Notes: a model not told the origin generated them from the sequence alone. Numbered from the stretch's first letter, positions 7,710 through 16,990 are shown. The stretch is DNA of 64,000 nt from Leptolinea sp964446955 (GCA_964446955.1 CAYUQJ010000001.1:248001-312000); one strand, 5' to 3'. Program-made: numbers and translations.

Positions 7710-9194
7710 TTATTGTGTTGAAGGCTTATGCCAGAGAGATAAGAATTCTCTGGCATATTTTTCGGCTGAATGTTTCCATGAAAAATCGATTTTCATGCCA
7801 TTCTTTTGAATTCTTTGCCAGCCGGGTTGATTGATGAAGGTGTTCAAAGCTCGTTCAATGCATGATCCGCAGGATTCGGCTGATGCCATGTCAAATAAAA
7901 ACCCTGTCTGTCCATTCTCAGGTGATGTATCAAAAATGGTGTCACCGAGACCACCTGTATTGCGTGCTACTGGCACACACCCATACCGCATAGCGATCAT
8001 CTGGGTCAATCCACAGGGTTCGTAGCGTGAAGGGATCAGAATTATATCCCCCGCGCTGTATAACTGATGGGATAAAGTCTGGTCAAATCGTTGCAGAAAA
8101 CGGGCTCTATCCGGAATGGTTTCTTCCAACAATTTGCAGGCATCTTCCAAAGCGGGATCTCCGACCCCAAGAATGATGATCTGGAACTTACGCTCGGTCA
8201 AATTGTTGATCGCTTCCAGTGCCAGATCTATGCCTTTCTGTTGATCTATCCTGGAAATCATGATGATCAGTGGAGTGCGGGCATCATACTCAAGTCCCAA
8301 TCGGGATAGGATTTCCTGTTTGTTTTTGGCCCTTTTTTGCAATGAGATTTTTGTGTATGTCTCAACAATCAATGGATCTCTTGCTGGATTCCATGTATTG
8401 GTATCCAACCCGTTTAGTATCCCGGTCACTTTTGATTGGCATGTGTATAGAAAACCATCCAATCCGCAGCCGAATTCGGGGGTAAGTATCTCGCGGGCGT
8501 AACCTGGCGACACTGCGATAATCCGATCTGTCGCATCCAGTCCCAATGGAAGAGGCATGTGGCGCGCCCATTTTGGTAAATGAAAATCCTGGCTGGGTTT
8601 TATTCCCATTTGTTTCAAGCCTGCCTGTGTTCCACCGCCCATAAACGGTAGATTATGCACACCTAAAATTGTCCTGGTATTTTCAAAAAACTGACGAAAT
8701 TCTTCCCTTTCCTTCACCAGGTAGGGAATTAAGGCTGTGTGCCAATCATTGGCGAAAATTATGTCAGGAACCCAATCCAACGAGCGACATAATTCCAGGG
8801 ATGCAAGTGAGAAGAAAGCAAACTTCTTTCCATCAACCACCGGATTCGAGTCGTAGACAGGTCCATCATCCGGAATTGGATCGCCGGCAATCAAATAAAC
8901 CGGATGTTTTAGGGATTCATAGACATAGGCGTCAGCAATGATCGATTCCGAAGCCCCATCAATTGAATAAGATAGGATCTTCTTCAATTCAAACTTGGAA
9001 GTTGGAATCCGACTATGAAAGGGGATGACTGTGCGGATATCCAAAGCCGGTAGATTGGGGGTTTCTTTGAAGTAATCCATCAGGGCAGACGGTAATGAAC
9101 CGGCAACGTCACCCAATCCACCAACTTTTATAAATGGTTCAGCTTCTGAAGCGGCAAATAGTATTTTTAGTGTCTCAGATGGAACAGTTTTCAC
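7710..9194 (-). CDS. glgA: Glycogen synthase (GT5)
   Basis: A 494-residue glycosyltransferase that builds alpha-1,4-glucan from a nucleotide-activated glucose (ADP-glucose in most bacteria). The N-terminal KVGGLGDVAGSLP loop binds the donor diphosphate, and EPCGLTQMIAMRYG near the C-terminus carries the GT5/GT4 E-x7-E-type motif. Translation starts at GTG with CGGAGG nine bases upstream. The upstream amidohydrolase-CYTH gene is only 30 bases away on the same strand, so the two and cinA probably form one transcript ending at the terminator below glgA. ADP-glucose pyrophosphorylase and branching enzyme genes are not in the window. Confidence 0.95.
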   Translation of the reverse strand: MKTVPSETLKILFAASEAEPFIKVGGLGDVAGSLPSALMDYFKETPNLPALDIRTVIPFHSRIPTSKFELKKILSYSIDGASESIIADAYVYESLKHPVYLIAGDPIPDDGPVYDSNPVVDGKKFAFFSLASLELCRSLDWVPDIIFANDWHTALIPYLVKEREEFRQFFENTRTILGVHNLPFMGGGTQAGLKQMGIKPSQDFHLPKWARHMPLPLGLDATDRIIAVSPGYAREILTPEFGCGLDGFLYTCQSKVTGILNGLDTNTWNPARDPLIVETYTKISLQKRAKNKQEILSRLGLEYDARTPLIIMISRIDQQKGIDLALEAINNLTERKFQIIILGVGDPALEDACKLLEETIPDRARFLQRFDQTLSHQLYSAGDIILIPSRYEPCGLTQMIAMRYGCVPVARNTGGLGDTIFDTSPENGQTGFLFDMASAESCGSCIERALNTFINQPGWQRIQKNGMKIDFSWKHSAEKYAREFLSLWHKPSTQ

Positions 9195-9224
9195 CTGATA
9201 ACCCTCCGGTCACTTGGATGATAA

Positions 9225-11204
9225 TTATGCAGCTCCAGCCATTTCAATGTAGTCTTTAAGGATCACTTCCTTTTGATTTCCGCTGAGGAGTTTCAGCAGG
9301 TCTTCGGCCAGGGAAGCTTTTCTTTCCGCATCCTGCTGGCTCCAAGTGCTGCTTTTTACCTCAAGGAAACAACCCAATTTGGGTGTTTCAAAGGAATCCA
9401 CATTGATGAAGAATTCGGTCTCTTTGTAATTAATGAGATAGCGCTTTCGGGTTTTCTCTATTTCGGTCGTGTGGATGGGTTTAAAGTACTCCTTGTAGAA
9501 GCGCAGACTTTGTGTTGCCGGTGCCAGGAAGCGGCTTCTTGATAGAAGAACGTTTTGTTGGAAGGGATGCTCTCTACTTTGCCCGATCAGAGTCAGGCGG
9601 CTGCGAACACCGGTAATTTCTTTGTTATCCCCAATGGAATGGTCTTCACGATAACGAACATATCCCTGAGACGCATCTTCAAATTCCATATACGTATCGA
9701 ACTGTCTGTAATGGCGAGTCCTGATAATCGAAATGTTTGGATTTGTTTCAACAGCTTTAAGTACAGGATCAATAGATGGTACGGCCATCTTGGCCTGGAC
9801 TTCAAAGCTCTCTCCTTCTTCCGCTCCACCTATCGCGATCAACTTGGAAAGAACAGACTGTTCCCGTTCAATCAGGAAGCTGTCAATTTTCCGGGCATAT
9901 TCATTTCCAGCCTTTAAGAGTTCTTCCTCATTTAATGTGGTCAATTCCTTATCCAACATGACCCATTTCCCATTGACCATCACATCTGTAACGTCACTGG
10001 CTTTTCCCGCGTAAACTAGCTGGGCATACACACCCTGTGGATCGCGTTTGAATTTTGGAGAATTATGTAACGGAGAGATATCAACTATCGTTATGTCCGC
10101 TCGTTTACCAGGTTCCAATGAACCCGTGATGTGTTCAATGTGAAGCGCTTCCGCTCCCATTCGGGTAGCCATCAGAAGGGTTGTGCGAGCCGGTAAAGCT
10201 GTCGGATCACCGGTGTCCACTTTTGCCAGAAATGATGCCAGGCGCATTTCTTCAAACATATCCAGATCATTATTGGAGGCCGGACCGTCTGTTCCAATAC
10301 CCACTTTGACACCGAGATCTATCATTCGTTTGATCGGCGCGATACCTGAAGCCAGTTTGGTGTTTGAGGACGGGTTATGTGCGACACCCGCATTTCCGTG
10401 CTGCAACGTGCGGATCTCACCTTCATCGACGTGTACACAATGTGCCGCAATAACTTTTGCGTCAAACAGGTTATTCTTTTTCATATAGGGAACGACCGGC
10501 ATACCATATTCTTTCCGTATGTTCTCTACTTCGCTGGCAGTTTCTGAGAGATGGGTATGCAGGAGAACATCAAATTCTCTTGCCAGTTTTACCGATGCAC
10601 CCAATATCTCTGATGTGCAAGTATAAGGTGCGTGAGGGGCTATAGCAGGAATGATGAGATCGTGATCTTTCCATTTGATTATGAAATCACGCGCGAGGGC
10701 AAGTGATTCTTCGTACGATTTTGCGTCTGGAGCCGGGAATTTCATAACCGACTGACCGCATACACCACGCAACCCAGCTTCTTCAGTAGCTTTGGCAACG
10801 TCATCTTCAAAATAGTACATATCCGCAAAACAGGTTACACCTGACTGGATCATTTCCGCACAGGCGATCTTCGTCCCTAACTGTACGAAATCAGGTGAAA
10901 CAAACTCACGTTCAACTGGCATCATGTAACCCATCAACCATACATCAAGTCGCAGATCGTCAGCCAGTCCTCGTAAGAGGGTCATTGGAACATGTGTATG
11001 CACGTTCACAAGACCAGGCATTAACACCTTTTGTTTGCAATCAAAAACCTGTGATGCGGAGTAATTTGATAGGATTTCTGTTTCCAGACCAACGGATTCA
11101 ATTGAATTACCTAAAACGGCTACAGCGCCGGGTTCATAAATATTAAATTCCTGGTCCATCGTTAAGACGATGGCATTTTTCAGAATGAAATCAACTTTTT
11201 TCAT
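9225..11204 (-). CDS. Amidohydrolase (SAH/MTA deaminase-like) fused to a CYTH domain
   Basis: A 659-residue two-domain protein. Residues 1 to about 435 form a complete metal-dependent amidohydrolase of the S-adenosylhomocysteine/5'-methylthioadenosine deaminase type: VNVHTHVPM, HAPYTC, LLHTHLSETASE, AHCVHVDEGE and IGTDGPASNNDLDMF, in the right order. Residues of about 460-655 look like a CYTH tunnel domain (the fold of thiamine triphosphatase, tripolyphosphatase and class IV adenylyl cyclase): FEVQAKM at 467-473, RQFDTYMEF, basic strand EKTRKRYLI and LGCFLEVKSS. The canonical E-x-E-x-K motif reads E468-V-Q470-A-K472. The first domain is confident, the second is a pattern-based call. Joined phosphate chemistry is only a guess. 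It follows cinA by 18 bases and precedes glgA by 30. Confidence 0.82.
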   Translation of the reverse strand: MKKVDFILKNAIVLTMDQEFNIYEPGAVAVLGNSIESVGLETEILSNYSASQVFDCKQKVLMPGLVNVHTHVPMTLLRGLADDLRLDVWLMGYMMPVEREFVSPDFVQLGTKIACAEMIQSGVTCFADMYYFEDDVAKATEEAGLRGVCGQSVMKFPAPDAKSYEESLALARDFIIKWKDHDLIIPAIAPHAPYTCTSEILGASVKLAREFDVLLHTHLSETASEVENIRKEYGMPVVPYMKKNNLFDAKVIAAHCVHVDEGEIRTLQHGNAGVAHNPSSNTKLASGIAPIKRMIDLGVKVGIGTDGPASNNDLDMFEEMRLASFLAKVDTGDPTALPARTTLLMATRMGAEALHIEHITGSLEPGKRADITIVDISPLHNSPKFKRDPQGVYAQLVYAGKASDVTDVMVNGKWVMLDKELTTLNEEELLKAGNEYARKIDSFLIEREQSVLSKLIAIGGAEEGESFEVQAKMAVPSIDPVLKAVETNPNISIIRTRHYRQFDTYMEFEDASQGYVRYREDHSIGDNKEITGVRSRLTLIGQSREHPFQQNVLLSRSRFLAPATQSLRFYKEYFKPIHTTEIEKTRKRYLINYKETEFFINVDSFETPKLGCFLEVKSSTWSQQDAERKASLAEDLLKLLSGNQKEVILKDYIEMAGAA

Positions 11205-11222
11205 TTTTACCTTTCTCTAAAA

Positions 11223-12374
11223 TTATTGGATGTTTTTATTGTATAGGTATCGACGGATAAAATCCAGTAAAACATTCTCGGCCCACTGTTGAGCCAATCC
11301 AGGATGGCCTCCATGAGAGCGTGTAGTGGATATCTCTTCGTCAGGTGAAATGAACGTAAATGCCAGATTTGTCTGGTTTTCGCCGGGAAAAAGATCTGCC
11401 CGAATTACGATCTGGTATCCGGAGGTACGGGCTATATTTAGCTCGGGTGAAGATGGATTATCATCTGGAGAATTGTATATATATATTTGGGAGGGATTAA
11501 GATTCGTTATTCGGTTATCAAAACCCTTTTCAAAGCCATGCAATAATACGAATACTCTCCAATCACGCTCCAATAGCAATTTGTTGACTGCCATTTCAAG
11601 GGTTGTGTCGTCGTCTCCGAAATACGAATCGCCTATTCTGGTCAATATTTTCGAATGGAGATCGTCGATCATTCGGGAAGCTTCTTTGTCAGAATCTGCT
11701 CTGGCTGTGATACGAATATCCGTTATTCCAGGATGTGCCAACAGGCCAACAGTTGGATTGACTCCTTTTTCAAAATCGGAAACCCATTCGTCAATCTGTG
11801 ACTCTCCCACGCCTGCTGCGTGAATGACAACTGATTTTAGGACTGACTTAAGTTGGTACCGGTGCTGAATGGTTGGGATGACGCTATCATTAAGCAACGT
11901 CTCCAATTCTCTGGGAACACCGGGCAGCGAAAAAACAATGCAGCTTCCGATCTCAATAAAGAACGCCGGAGCCGTTCCTACGGGATTTATGATCGCAGTG
12001 GCTCCTTTGGGTATATATGCCTGTCTACGGTTGTTTTCTGTGGGTGTTCTTCCGTATCTGTTGAAACGTTCTTTGATTTGTTCCCAAAGTTCATCTCTGA
12101 ATTCCAGATCTACCCCGGCTGCCAAGGCTACCGCCTCACGGGTTGGATCATCTACTGTTGGTCCTAAACCACCTGATGTGATTACAACATCAGAGCGTGA
12201 GGCTGCTTCTTTCACAACCTGTGATATTCTGTTCGGATTATCACCAATAATTGTTGCCCTGTAATAATCAATACCAGACTGGCGCAATTGAAGCGCAATG
12301 TATTGGGTATTGGTGTCCTGGATTTCACCCAGTAAAAGTTCTGTACCGATGGCTATAGTTTCTGCGTTTGGCAT
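11223..12374 (-). CDS. cinA: CinA-family protein with degenerate C-terminal domain
   Basis: A 383-residue CinA homologue. The N-terminal part (about 1-170) is the MoaB/MogA-like domain with ETIAIGTELLLGEIQDTN and TSGGLGPTVDDPTREA, followed by the linker domain with LPGVPRELETLL. In typical CinA the C-terminal PncC domain deamidates nicotinamide mononucleotide and carries AESCTGG. Here the equivalent stretch reads VFVLLHGFEKG and no AESCTGG is present, so amidase activity is probably lost. The frame reaches 24 codons upstream to 12446, but the ATG at 12374 starts the conserved MPNAETIAIG. It is the first gene of the cinA-amidohydrolase-glgA run. Confidence 0.87.
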   Translation of the reverse strand: MPNAETIAIGTELLLGEIQDTNTQYIALQLRQSGIDYYRATIIGDNPNRISQVVKEAASRSDVVITSGGLGPTVDDPTREAVALAAGVDLEFRDELWEQIKERFNRYGRTPTENNRRQAYIPKGATAIINPVGTAPAFFIEIGSCIVFSLPGVPRELETLLNDSVIPTIQHRYQLKSVLKSVVIHAAGVGESQIDEWVSDFEKGVNPTVGLLAHPGITDIRITARADSDKEASRMIDDLHSKILTRIGDSYFGDDDTTLEMAVNKLLLERDWRVFVLLHGFEKGFDNRITNLNPSQIYIYNSPDDNPSSPELNIARTSGYQIVIRADLFPGENQTNLAFTFISPDEEISTTRSHGGHPGLAQQWAENVLLDFIRRYLYNKNIQ

Positions 12375-12408
12375 ATTTTTGTTCGAATATATATTGTTTA
12401 CGGTAGAA

Positions 12409-12437
12409 TTGAAAGCTAGTGTAGCATGATTTGTAAA
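12409..12437 (+). promoter_or_regulatory. Candidate promoter for the glycosyltransferase gene
   Basis: TTGAAA at 12409-12414 and TGTAAA at 12432-12437 with a 17-base spacer, 24 bases before the downstream ATG. The -10 match is only four of six, so this is tentative. Confidence 0.3.
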
Positions 12438-12461
12438 AATGTCCAAAAATAGGTTGATTCT

Positions 12462-13604
12462 ATGAACGGACCGGGACGTGTTCTGATCTTGTATCTCTCA
12501 ATTGGAAGCGGGCATTTGTCCGCTGCTAATGCTTTGAAGAAATCCATCCGGCAGTTAGATCCTTGCTGTCGAGTTTTCTGCGAAGATCTGTTCACGCCTG
12601 GTATTCGGGAATCCATTTTCCCGGAATTCCTTTCTCTTGGAGCCGCACTTTTTTTCCCGAAAGCCTATGATACTGCCTGGAAGACTGGTTCCATGTCACA
12701 GGGTTATGACTGGCTGCAATCGATTCCAATTCTAAAGGACAGATTAATTGAACTGATCCATTACCGTAAACCAGACATGGTAGTATGCACCCATTCACTG
12801 CCATGTTCCATCCTGGCAGGAATGCGGTTCGAAAACCCTATGCTTCCCCCGGTTCTGGCGGTCGCAACAGACTTTATGGTGCATCCTTACTGGCCGGTCA
12901 CGGGAGTGGAGGGATTTGTGGTTGCATCACAGGAAGCTGCGACCCGATTAATCGATAGGGGTGCAAGTAAAGAAAGAATCCGGGTTTATGGAATTCCCAT
13001 TGATCCTTTAGCGGAAAATATTCTCCGTAATGATCTAAGAAACCAAACTGATGGAAAGAGTCCAATCGAGTTACTGGTACTTGCCGGCGGAAAACGTTTG
13101 GCCCCCTATGTAACGACATGGCCGAAAACCGTAAACTTATTGCATGAATCCTCCAAATTGGAAAATGATAGTATCAAATGGAATGTGGTCTGCGGGAAGC
13201 CATCTGCGTTTAGTCGATTGTTGCGTGAATCTGTTGAAGGCCGTTCCGATGTAAAGTTCTATGAGTTTGTGTCTGACTTTTTGGAATTGTTGAGCCGAAT
13301 GGATTTTGTTATCACAAAACCTGGCGGATTGATCCTGGCGGAATCTATGGCATTGGGTGTTCCAGCTATTCTGGTAAATCGGGGAAGTGGACAGGAAGCG
13401 GCAAATTGTGAGTTTATTGTTTCACACGGGGGGGGCACATTCTTAAATAACGAAAAATTGATACTGAAATTTCTGGAGGTAGCTGCGGCTGATCCTTCCA
13501 TTACGCAGAAGTTTAAGAGAGCGGCTATTCAGATTGGAAAACCTGACTCAGCCCGTAGAACATCTGAATGGATTCTTTCAGGACTTACAAAAAATGAAGC
13601 ATAA
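12462..13604 (+). CDS. MGDG synthase/UgtP-like glycosyltransferase (GT28 type)
   Basis: A 380-residue GT-B glycosyltransferase. The N-terminal half shows the monogalactosyldiacylglycerol-synthase pattern LYLSIGSGHLSAANAL (residues 9-24) and THSLPCSILAGM, and the C-terminal half shows the UDP-sugar binding stretch ITKPGGLILAESMALGVPAILVNRGSGQEAAN. Relatives transfer a sugar to diacylglycerol to form membrane glycolipids, so membrane lipid glycosylation is the likely role; the sugar is unknown. It is divergent from cinA and overlaps yraN by 11 bases, placing it first in a glycosyltransferase-yraN-miaA operon. The ribosome site is weak. Confidence 0.82.
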   Translation: MNGPGRVLILYLSIGSGHLSAANALKKSIRQLDPCCRVFCEDLFTPGIRESIFPEFLSLGAALFFPKAYDTAWKTGSMSQGYDWLQSIPILKDRLIELIHYRKPDMVVCTHSLPCSILAGMRFENPMLPPVLAVATDFMVHPYWPVTGVEGFVVASQEAATRLIDRGASKERIRVYGIPIDPLAENILRNDLRNQTDGKSPIELLVLAGGKRLAPYVTTWPKTVNLLHESSKLENDSIKWNVVCGKPSAFSRLLRESVEGRSDVKFYEFVSDFLELLSRMDFVITKPGGLILAESMALGVPAILVNRGSGQEAANCEFIVSHGGGTFLNNEKLILKFLEVAAADPSITQKFKRAAIQIGKPDSARRTSEWILSGLTKNEA

Positions 13605-13965
13605 CCAGGCAATTGGGAAATGGGGGGAGCAAGCTGCCTCAGAATACCTGGAGAAGAATGGTTATTCAATCCTATTCAGAAATTGGCATTGTGAATATGG
13701 GGAATTGGATATCATTGGAATTAAGAAAGATTCTCTGGTTTTTTTCGAGGTTAAAACCAGGACAGGAAGTCAATATGGATGGCCTGAGGAAGCAATCACA
13801 CCGGTCAAACAGGAGCATTTAATGAATTGTGCTGAAATGTTTCTCGATGGATTTCCTGAGTTTTCAGACTTTCAGTGGCAAATTGATGTTATTGCAATTG
13901 TCGTAGACCCAAAAGATGAACGGAATTTTAAAATTACTCATTATGAGAACGCGATAACAGAATGA
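13594..13965 (+). CDS. yraN: UPF0102 family protein YraN (endonuclease-like)
   Basis: A 123-residue protein with the restriction-endonuclease-like fold of UPF0102. Visible: GKWGEQAASEYLEKNGYSIL at the start, then GELDIIG and VFFEVKTRTG, which carry the D and E-x-K residues of the nuclease core. The biological role of this family is not established. The frame extends 20 codons upstream inside the glycosyltransferase gene, but the ATG at 13594 gives the usual N-terminus and an 11-base overlap. The stop overlaps the miaA start by four bases (ATGA). Confidence 0.88.
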   Translation: MKHNQAIGKWGEQAASEYLEKNGYSILFRNWHCEYGELDIIGIKKDSLVFFEVKTRTGSQYGWPEEAITPVKQEHLMNCAEMFLDGFPEFSDFQWQIDVIAIVVDPKDERNFKITHYENAITE

Positions 13966-14897
13966 AGAACAAGAATAGCGTTGTAGTTATTATTGGTCCT
14001 ACAGCAAGTGGAAAAACGGAGGTTTCCATTGATCTCGCGCGGCAATTTAATGGCGAGATCATTTCCGCAGATTCACGCCAGTTTTATAAGCGGATGGATA
14101 TAGGGACAGCCAAACCAACAAGTTGGGACCTGACACAGATCAAGCATTATTTGGTGGATGTATCTCAACCTGATGAGGTCTGGTCGCTGGCGAAGTTCTG
14201 TTCGGTTGCCAGGGAATGCATTGATGAGATTCACTGTAAAGGAAAACTACCGTTTGTTGTTGGAGGAACCGGTCAGTATATTTGGGGTTTGCTGGAAGGC
14301 TGGTCTGTGCCATCTGAGGCGATCAACATGGAATTGCGCAGTCTTCTGGAAAATTGGAGCCGGGAACTTGGTTCAGATGGTATTCACGCTGTCCTTTCCA
14401 GGATTGATCCCGCCGCTGGTAGTTTTATTCAACCAACGAATGTCAGGCGGACTATCCGCGCATTGGAGGTAATCTTTTCCACTGGAAGATTGTTTTCAGA
14501 ACAACGCACCAAAAACCCGCCAGACGATCTGGAATTTATTATCCTCGGAATAGAATGGGAGCGACAAGAGCTTTACAAACGCGTAGATCTACGCATCGAG
14601 GCGATGCTAAATTCGGGGCTTCTGGAAGAAGTACGGCATTTGCTGAATTCCGGGTTTGATCCTAATTCATCAGCTCTTTCGGCGATTGGATACCGGGAGA
14701 TCACCGGTTACTTAATGGGAAAACACTCCCTGGACGATGCCGTGATGCTGATCAAGCGCAATACCCGTCAGTATATTCATCGGCAGGCAAACTGGTTTAA
14801 GAAAGATGATCCGCGCATTCACTGGTTTAATGCCGGTGATGACATGGCAGAGAAAATGGCGGAGTATGTGCGGAAGGCTCTTCATTTCCCATCGTAG
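13962..14897 (+). CDS. miaA: tRNA dimethylallyltransferase
   Basis: A 311-residue enzyme that attaches a dimethylallyl group to N6 of adenosine 37 in tRNAs reading UNN codons. The P-loop IGPTASGKTEVSIDLA (residues 11-26) and ISADSRQFYKRMDIGTAKP are intact, as are the FVVGGTGQYI and SAIGYREITGYL motifs. Length is standard. Its start overlaps the yraN stop, so translation is coupled. A bidirectional hairpin lies downstream, before the convergent ftsH gene. Confidence 0.96.
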   Translation: MKNKNSVVVIIGPTASGKTEVSIDLARQFNGEIISADSRQFYKRMDIGTAKPTSWDLTQIKHYLVDVSQPDEVWSLAKFCSVARECIDEIHCKGKLPFVVGGTGQYIWGLLEGWSVPSEAINMELRSLLENWSRELGSDGIHAVLSRIDPAAGSFIQPTNVRRTIRALEVIFSTGRLFSEQRTKNPPDDLEFIILGIEWERQELYKRVDLRIEAMLNSGLLEEVRHLLNSGFDPNSSALSAIGYREITGYLMGKHSLDDAVMLIKRNTRQYIHRQANWFKKDDPRIHWFNAGDDMAEKMAEYVRKALHFPS

Positions 14898-14950
14898 TGA
14901 ACTATTAGCAATAACCAACCCGCATAAATTGTCCGGCATTTTCCTCCCAT

Positions 14951-14995
14951 AAAAAAAAGAGGCGTCCAAATTTTGTTGGACAACCTCTTATTTAA
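14951..14995 (-). terminator. Terminator between miaA and ftsH
   Basis: Two stacked stems (14957-14962 with 14984-14989 and 14964-14969 with 14976-14981) broken by a small bulge. On the minus strand the stem is followed by eight T, making a strong ftsH terminator. The plus-strand side has a weaker T-rich tail and may also stop miaA transcription. Confidence 0.85.
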
Positions 14996-15012
14996 TCTTA
15001 TTGACGAATTGA

Positions 15013-16875
15013 TCAGGAAGCGTAAGTCGGTGTTCCGCTTCGTTTGGGTTGCGGTGGCGGGAATATCTTTTCGAATTCTTCCCTTGAAATCGTTTCAACT
15101 TCCAATAATTTATTGGCAACGGCATCCAACTGTTCACGATACTGCTTTAGGATGGTCTTTGCTTTTTCGTAAGACTGGCTTACCAGTATTCTTACTTCGC
15201 TGTCGATTTGTTCGGCAACCTGTTCGGAGTAATCGCGTTGCTCAGATATTTCACGGCCGAGAAAAATCAATTCCTCTTTTTGACCGTAAACCATCGGTCC
15301 AAGTTTTTCACTCATGCCCAGGCGGGTGATCATGGTACGCGCTATGTGTGTAACGCGTTCAATATCATTGGACGCCCCAGATGTGATATCGTCGAATACT
15401 ATTTCTTCTGCCGCGCGGCCGCCCAAAAGTCCGATCATTTCTGCCTGCATTTTCTTTTTCGCGGTCAATGTACGGTCTTCAGCGGGTAATGCCAGTGTGT
15501 AACCGGCAGCCATTCCACGGGCAATTATGGAAACTTTCTGAACAGGGTCGGCTTCCGGAAGCGCATTCATTACAACCGCGTGACCGGCTTCGTGATACGC
15601 AACAATCCGCTTTTCTTCTTCGCTTATCAGACGGCTCTTGCGTTCAGGTCCGGCGATAACACGTTCAATGGATTCTTCAAATTCAGATTGTCCCACCGTC
15701 GTCTTATTCCGGCGGGCAGCAAGAATAGCTGATTCATTGACAAGGTTTTCGAGATCGGCACCTACAAAACCGGGTGTTGCCCGGGCAATAATGCTCAAGT
15801 CAACTGCCGGTTCCAATGGTTTGCCTTTGGCATGTACCTTCAAAATGGCTTCACGACCGCGGACGTCCGGACGGTCTAGAACTACCCGGCGGTCAAAGCG
15901 ACCGGGTCGTAAAAGAGCCGGATCGAGAATGTCGGGACGATTGGTGGCAGCCATAATGATGATGTTCGTATCCGTGTCAAAACCGTCCATCTCAACCAAC
16001 ATCTGGTTGAGGGTCTGTTCGCGTTCGTCATGGCTGCCCCCCAGGCCGGCGCCACGCTGTCGGCCGACAGCATCGATCTCATCAACGAAAACGATGCAGG
16101 GCGAGTGACGTTTGGCTTGATCGAACAGGTCGCGAACACGACTTGCTCCAACACCCACGAACATTTCAACAAATTCAGAGCCTGAAATCGAGAAGAAAGG
16201 CACACCAGCTTCACCAGACACAGCTTTTGCCAGTAATGTTTTTCCGGTCCCGGGAGGGCCAACCAAAAGAACACCTTTTGGAATGCGCGCTCCCAGTTGA
16301 ATGAATTTCTGCGGTTCACGCAAGAATTCAACAACTTCCTGTAATTCTTCTTTTGATTCATCCACACCGGCAACGTCCTGAAAGGTAACCGTGGGTTGAT
16401 CACCGGTAAACATGCGAGCACGGGATTTCCCAAAGGACATGGCCGCGTTGTTACTTCCTTGAGCCTGGCGGAATATGAAAAAGAACGCTCCGGCCAAAAG
16501 CAGGAAAGGAAGAATGTATCCGAGGGCGGTAGCCACTCCCAACCAGGCGCTGGGTGGTTTGATCTCAATTTGCACGTTCTCGGGTGACATCTGGGAAGAT
16601 GTCACACCAAGCGCTGTCAACTGCTCAACGAGAGTAGCTCCGGTCTCCTTGGTAGAGGTGGCGGTTTTTTGAGATCCGTCTTTATAAGTAACAGTGAGTT
16701 TGTTTTCATCTGTCACTATTCGGGCGACGGTACCATTCTGTACTTCTGATGCGAGTTGATTGATGGTGAGTACACCCGATTGAGTGGAACTCTGACTGAA
16801 GCTATAGATCACCATGATGATGATGGCTATAAACAACAGCACATAGACCACATAGGATTGATTGCGAGAATTCAC
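15013..16875 (-). CDS. ftsH: ATP-dependent zinc metalloprotease FtsH
   Basis: A 620-residue membrane-anchored AAA protease that degrades misfolded and short-lived membrane and cytoplasmic proteins. Two membrane segments flank an extracytoplasmic domain (about 8-26 and 110-135). The AAA module has Walker A GPPGTGKT at 206-213, Walker B IVFVDEID, and the arginine-finger region NRPDILDPALLRPGRFDRR. The zinc site is HEAGH at 428-432, with a third ligand in the ASNDIERVTHIAR region. Translation starts at GTG with GGAGG seven bases upstream. An extended -10 promoter element lies 44 bases upstream, so it has its own promoter after ndk. Confidence 0.97.
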   Translation of the reverse strand: MNSRNQSYVVYVLLFIAIIIMVIYSFSQSSTQSGVLTINQLASEVQNGTVARIVTDENKLTVTYKDGSQKTATSTKETGATLVEQLTALGVTSSQMSPENVQIEIKPPSAWLGVATALGYILPFLLLAGAFFFIFRQAQGSNNAAMSFGKSRARMFTGDQPTVTFQDVAGVDESKEELQEVVEFLREPQKFIQLGARIPKGVLLVGPPGTGKTLLAKAVSGEAGVPFFSISGSEFVEMFVGVGASRVRDLFDQAKRHSPCIVFVDEIDAVGRQRGAGLGGSHDEREQTLNQMLVEMDGFDTDTNIIIMAATNRPDILDPALLRPGRFDRRVVLDRPDVRGREAILKVHAKGKPLEPAVDLSIIARATPGFVGADLENLVNESAILAARRNKTTVGQSEFEESIERVIAGPERKSRLISEEEKRIVAYHEAGHAVVMNALPEADPVQKVSIIARGMAAGYTLALPAEDRTLTAKKKMQAEMIGLLGGRAAEEIVFDDITSGASNDIERVTHIARTMITRLGMSEKLGPMVYGQKEELIFLGREISEQRDYSEQVAEQIDSEVRILVSQSYEKAKTILKQYREQLDAVANKLLEVETISREEFEKIFPPPQPKRSGTPTYAS

Positions 16876-16918
16876 GTATATGCCTCCAAAGCTGGAAGAA
16901 AATCTTTATCCAGAGAGG

Positions 16919-16924
16919 ATTATA
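16919..16924 (-). promoter_or_regulatory. Extended -10 element for ftsH
   Basis: On the minus strand the sequence TGGTATAAT provides a perfect -10 hexamer with the TGn extension, 44-49 bases ahead of the GTG start. No good -35 is visible at 17 bases, which is typical of extended -10 promoters. A 10-bp inverted repeat lies immediately upstream. Confidence 0.55.
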
Positions 16925-16990
16925 CCAATCTCCATCCCTTGTTGATAGCGGATGGAGATGGATTGTCTAATATTTTGTATATGAATTGTA

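Noticed and set aside
11326..11823. 165-codon plus-strand frame opposite cinA
   Set aside because: It lies wholly antisense to cinA, has no family motif and no start signal.
15638..16568. Long open frames of 156 and 228 codons in other frames across the ftsH gene
   Set aside because: They are shadow frames of the well-conserved ftsH coding sequence; neither has a ribosome site or recognisable motif.
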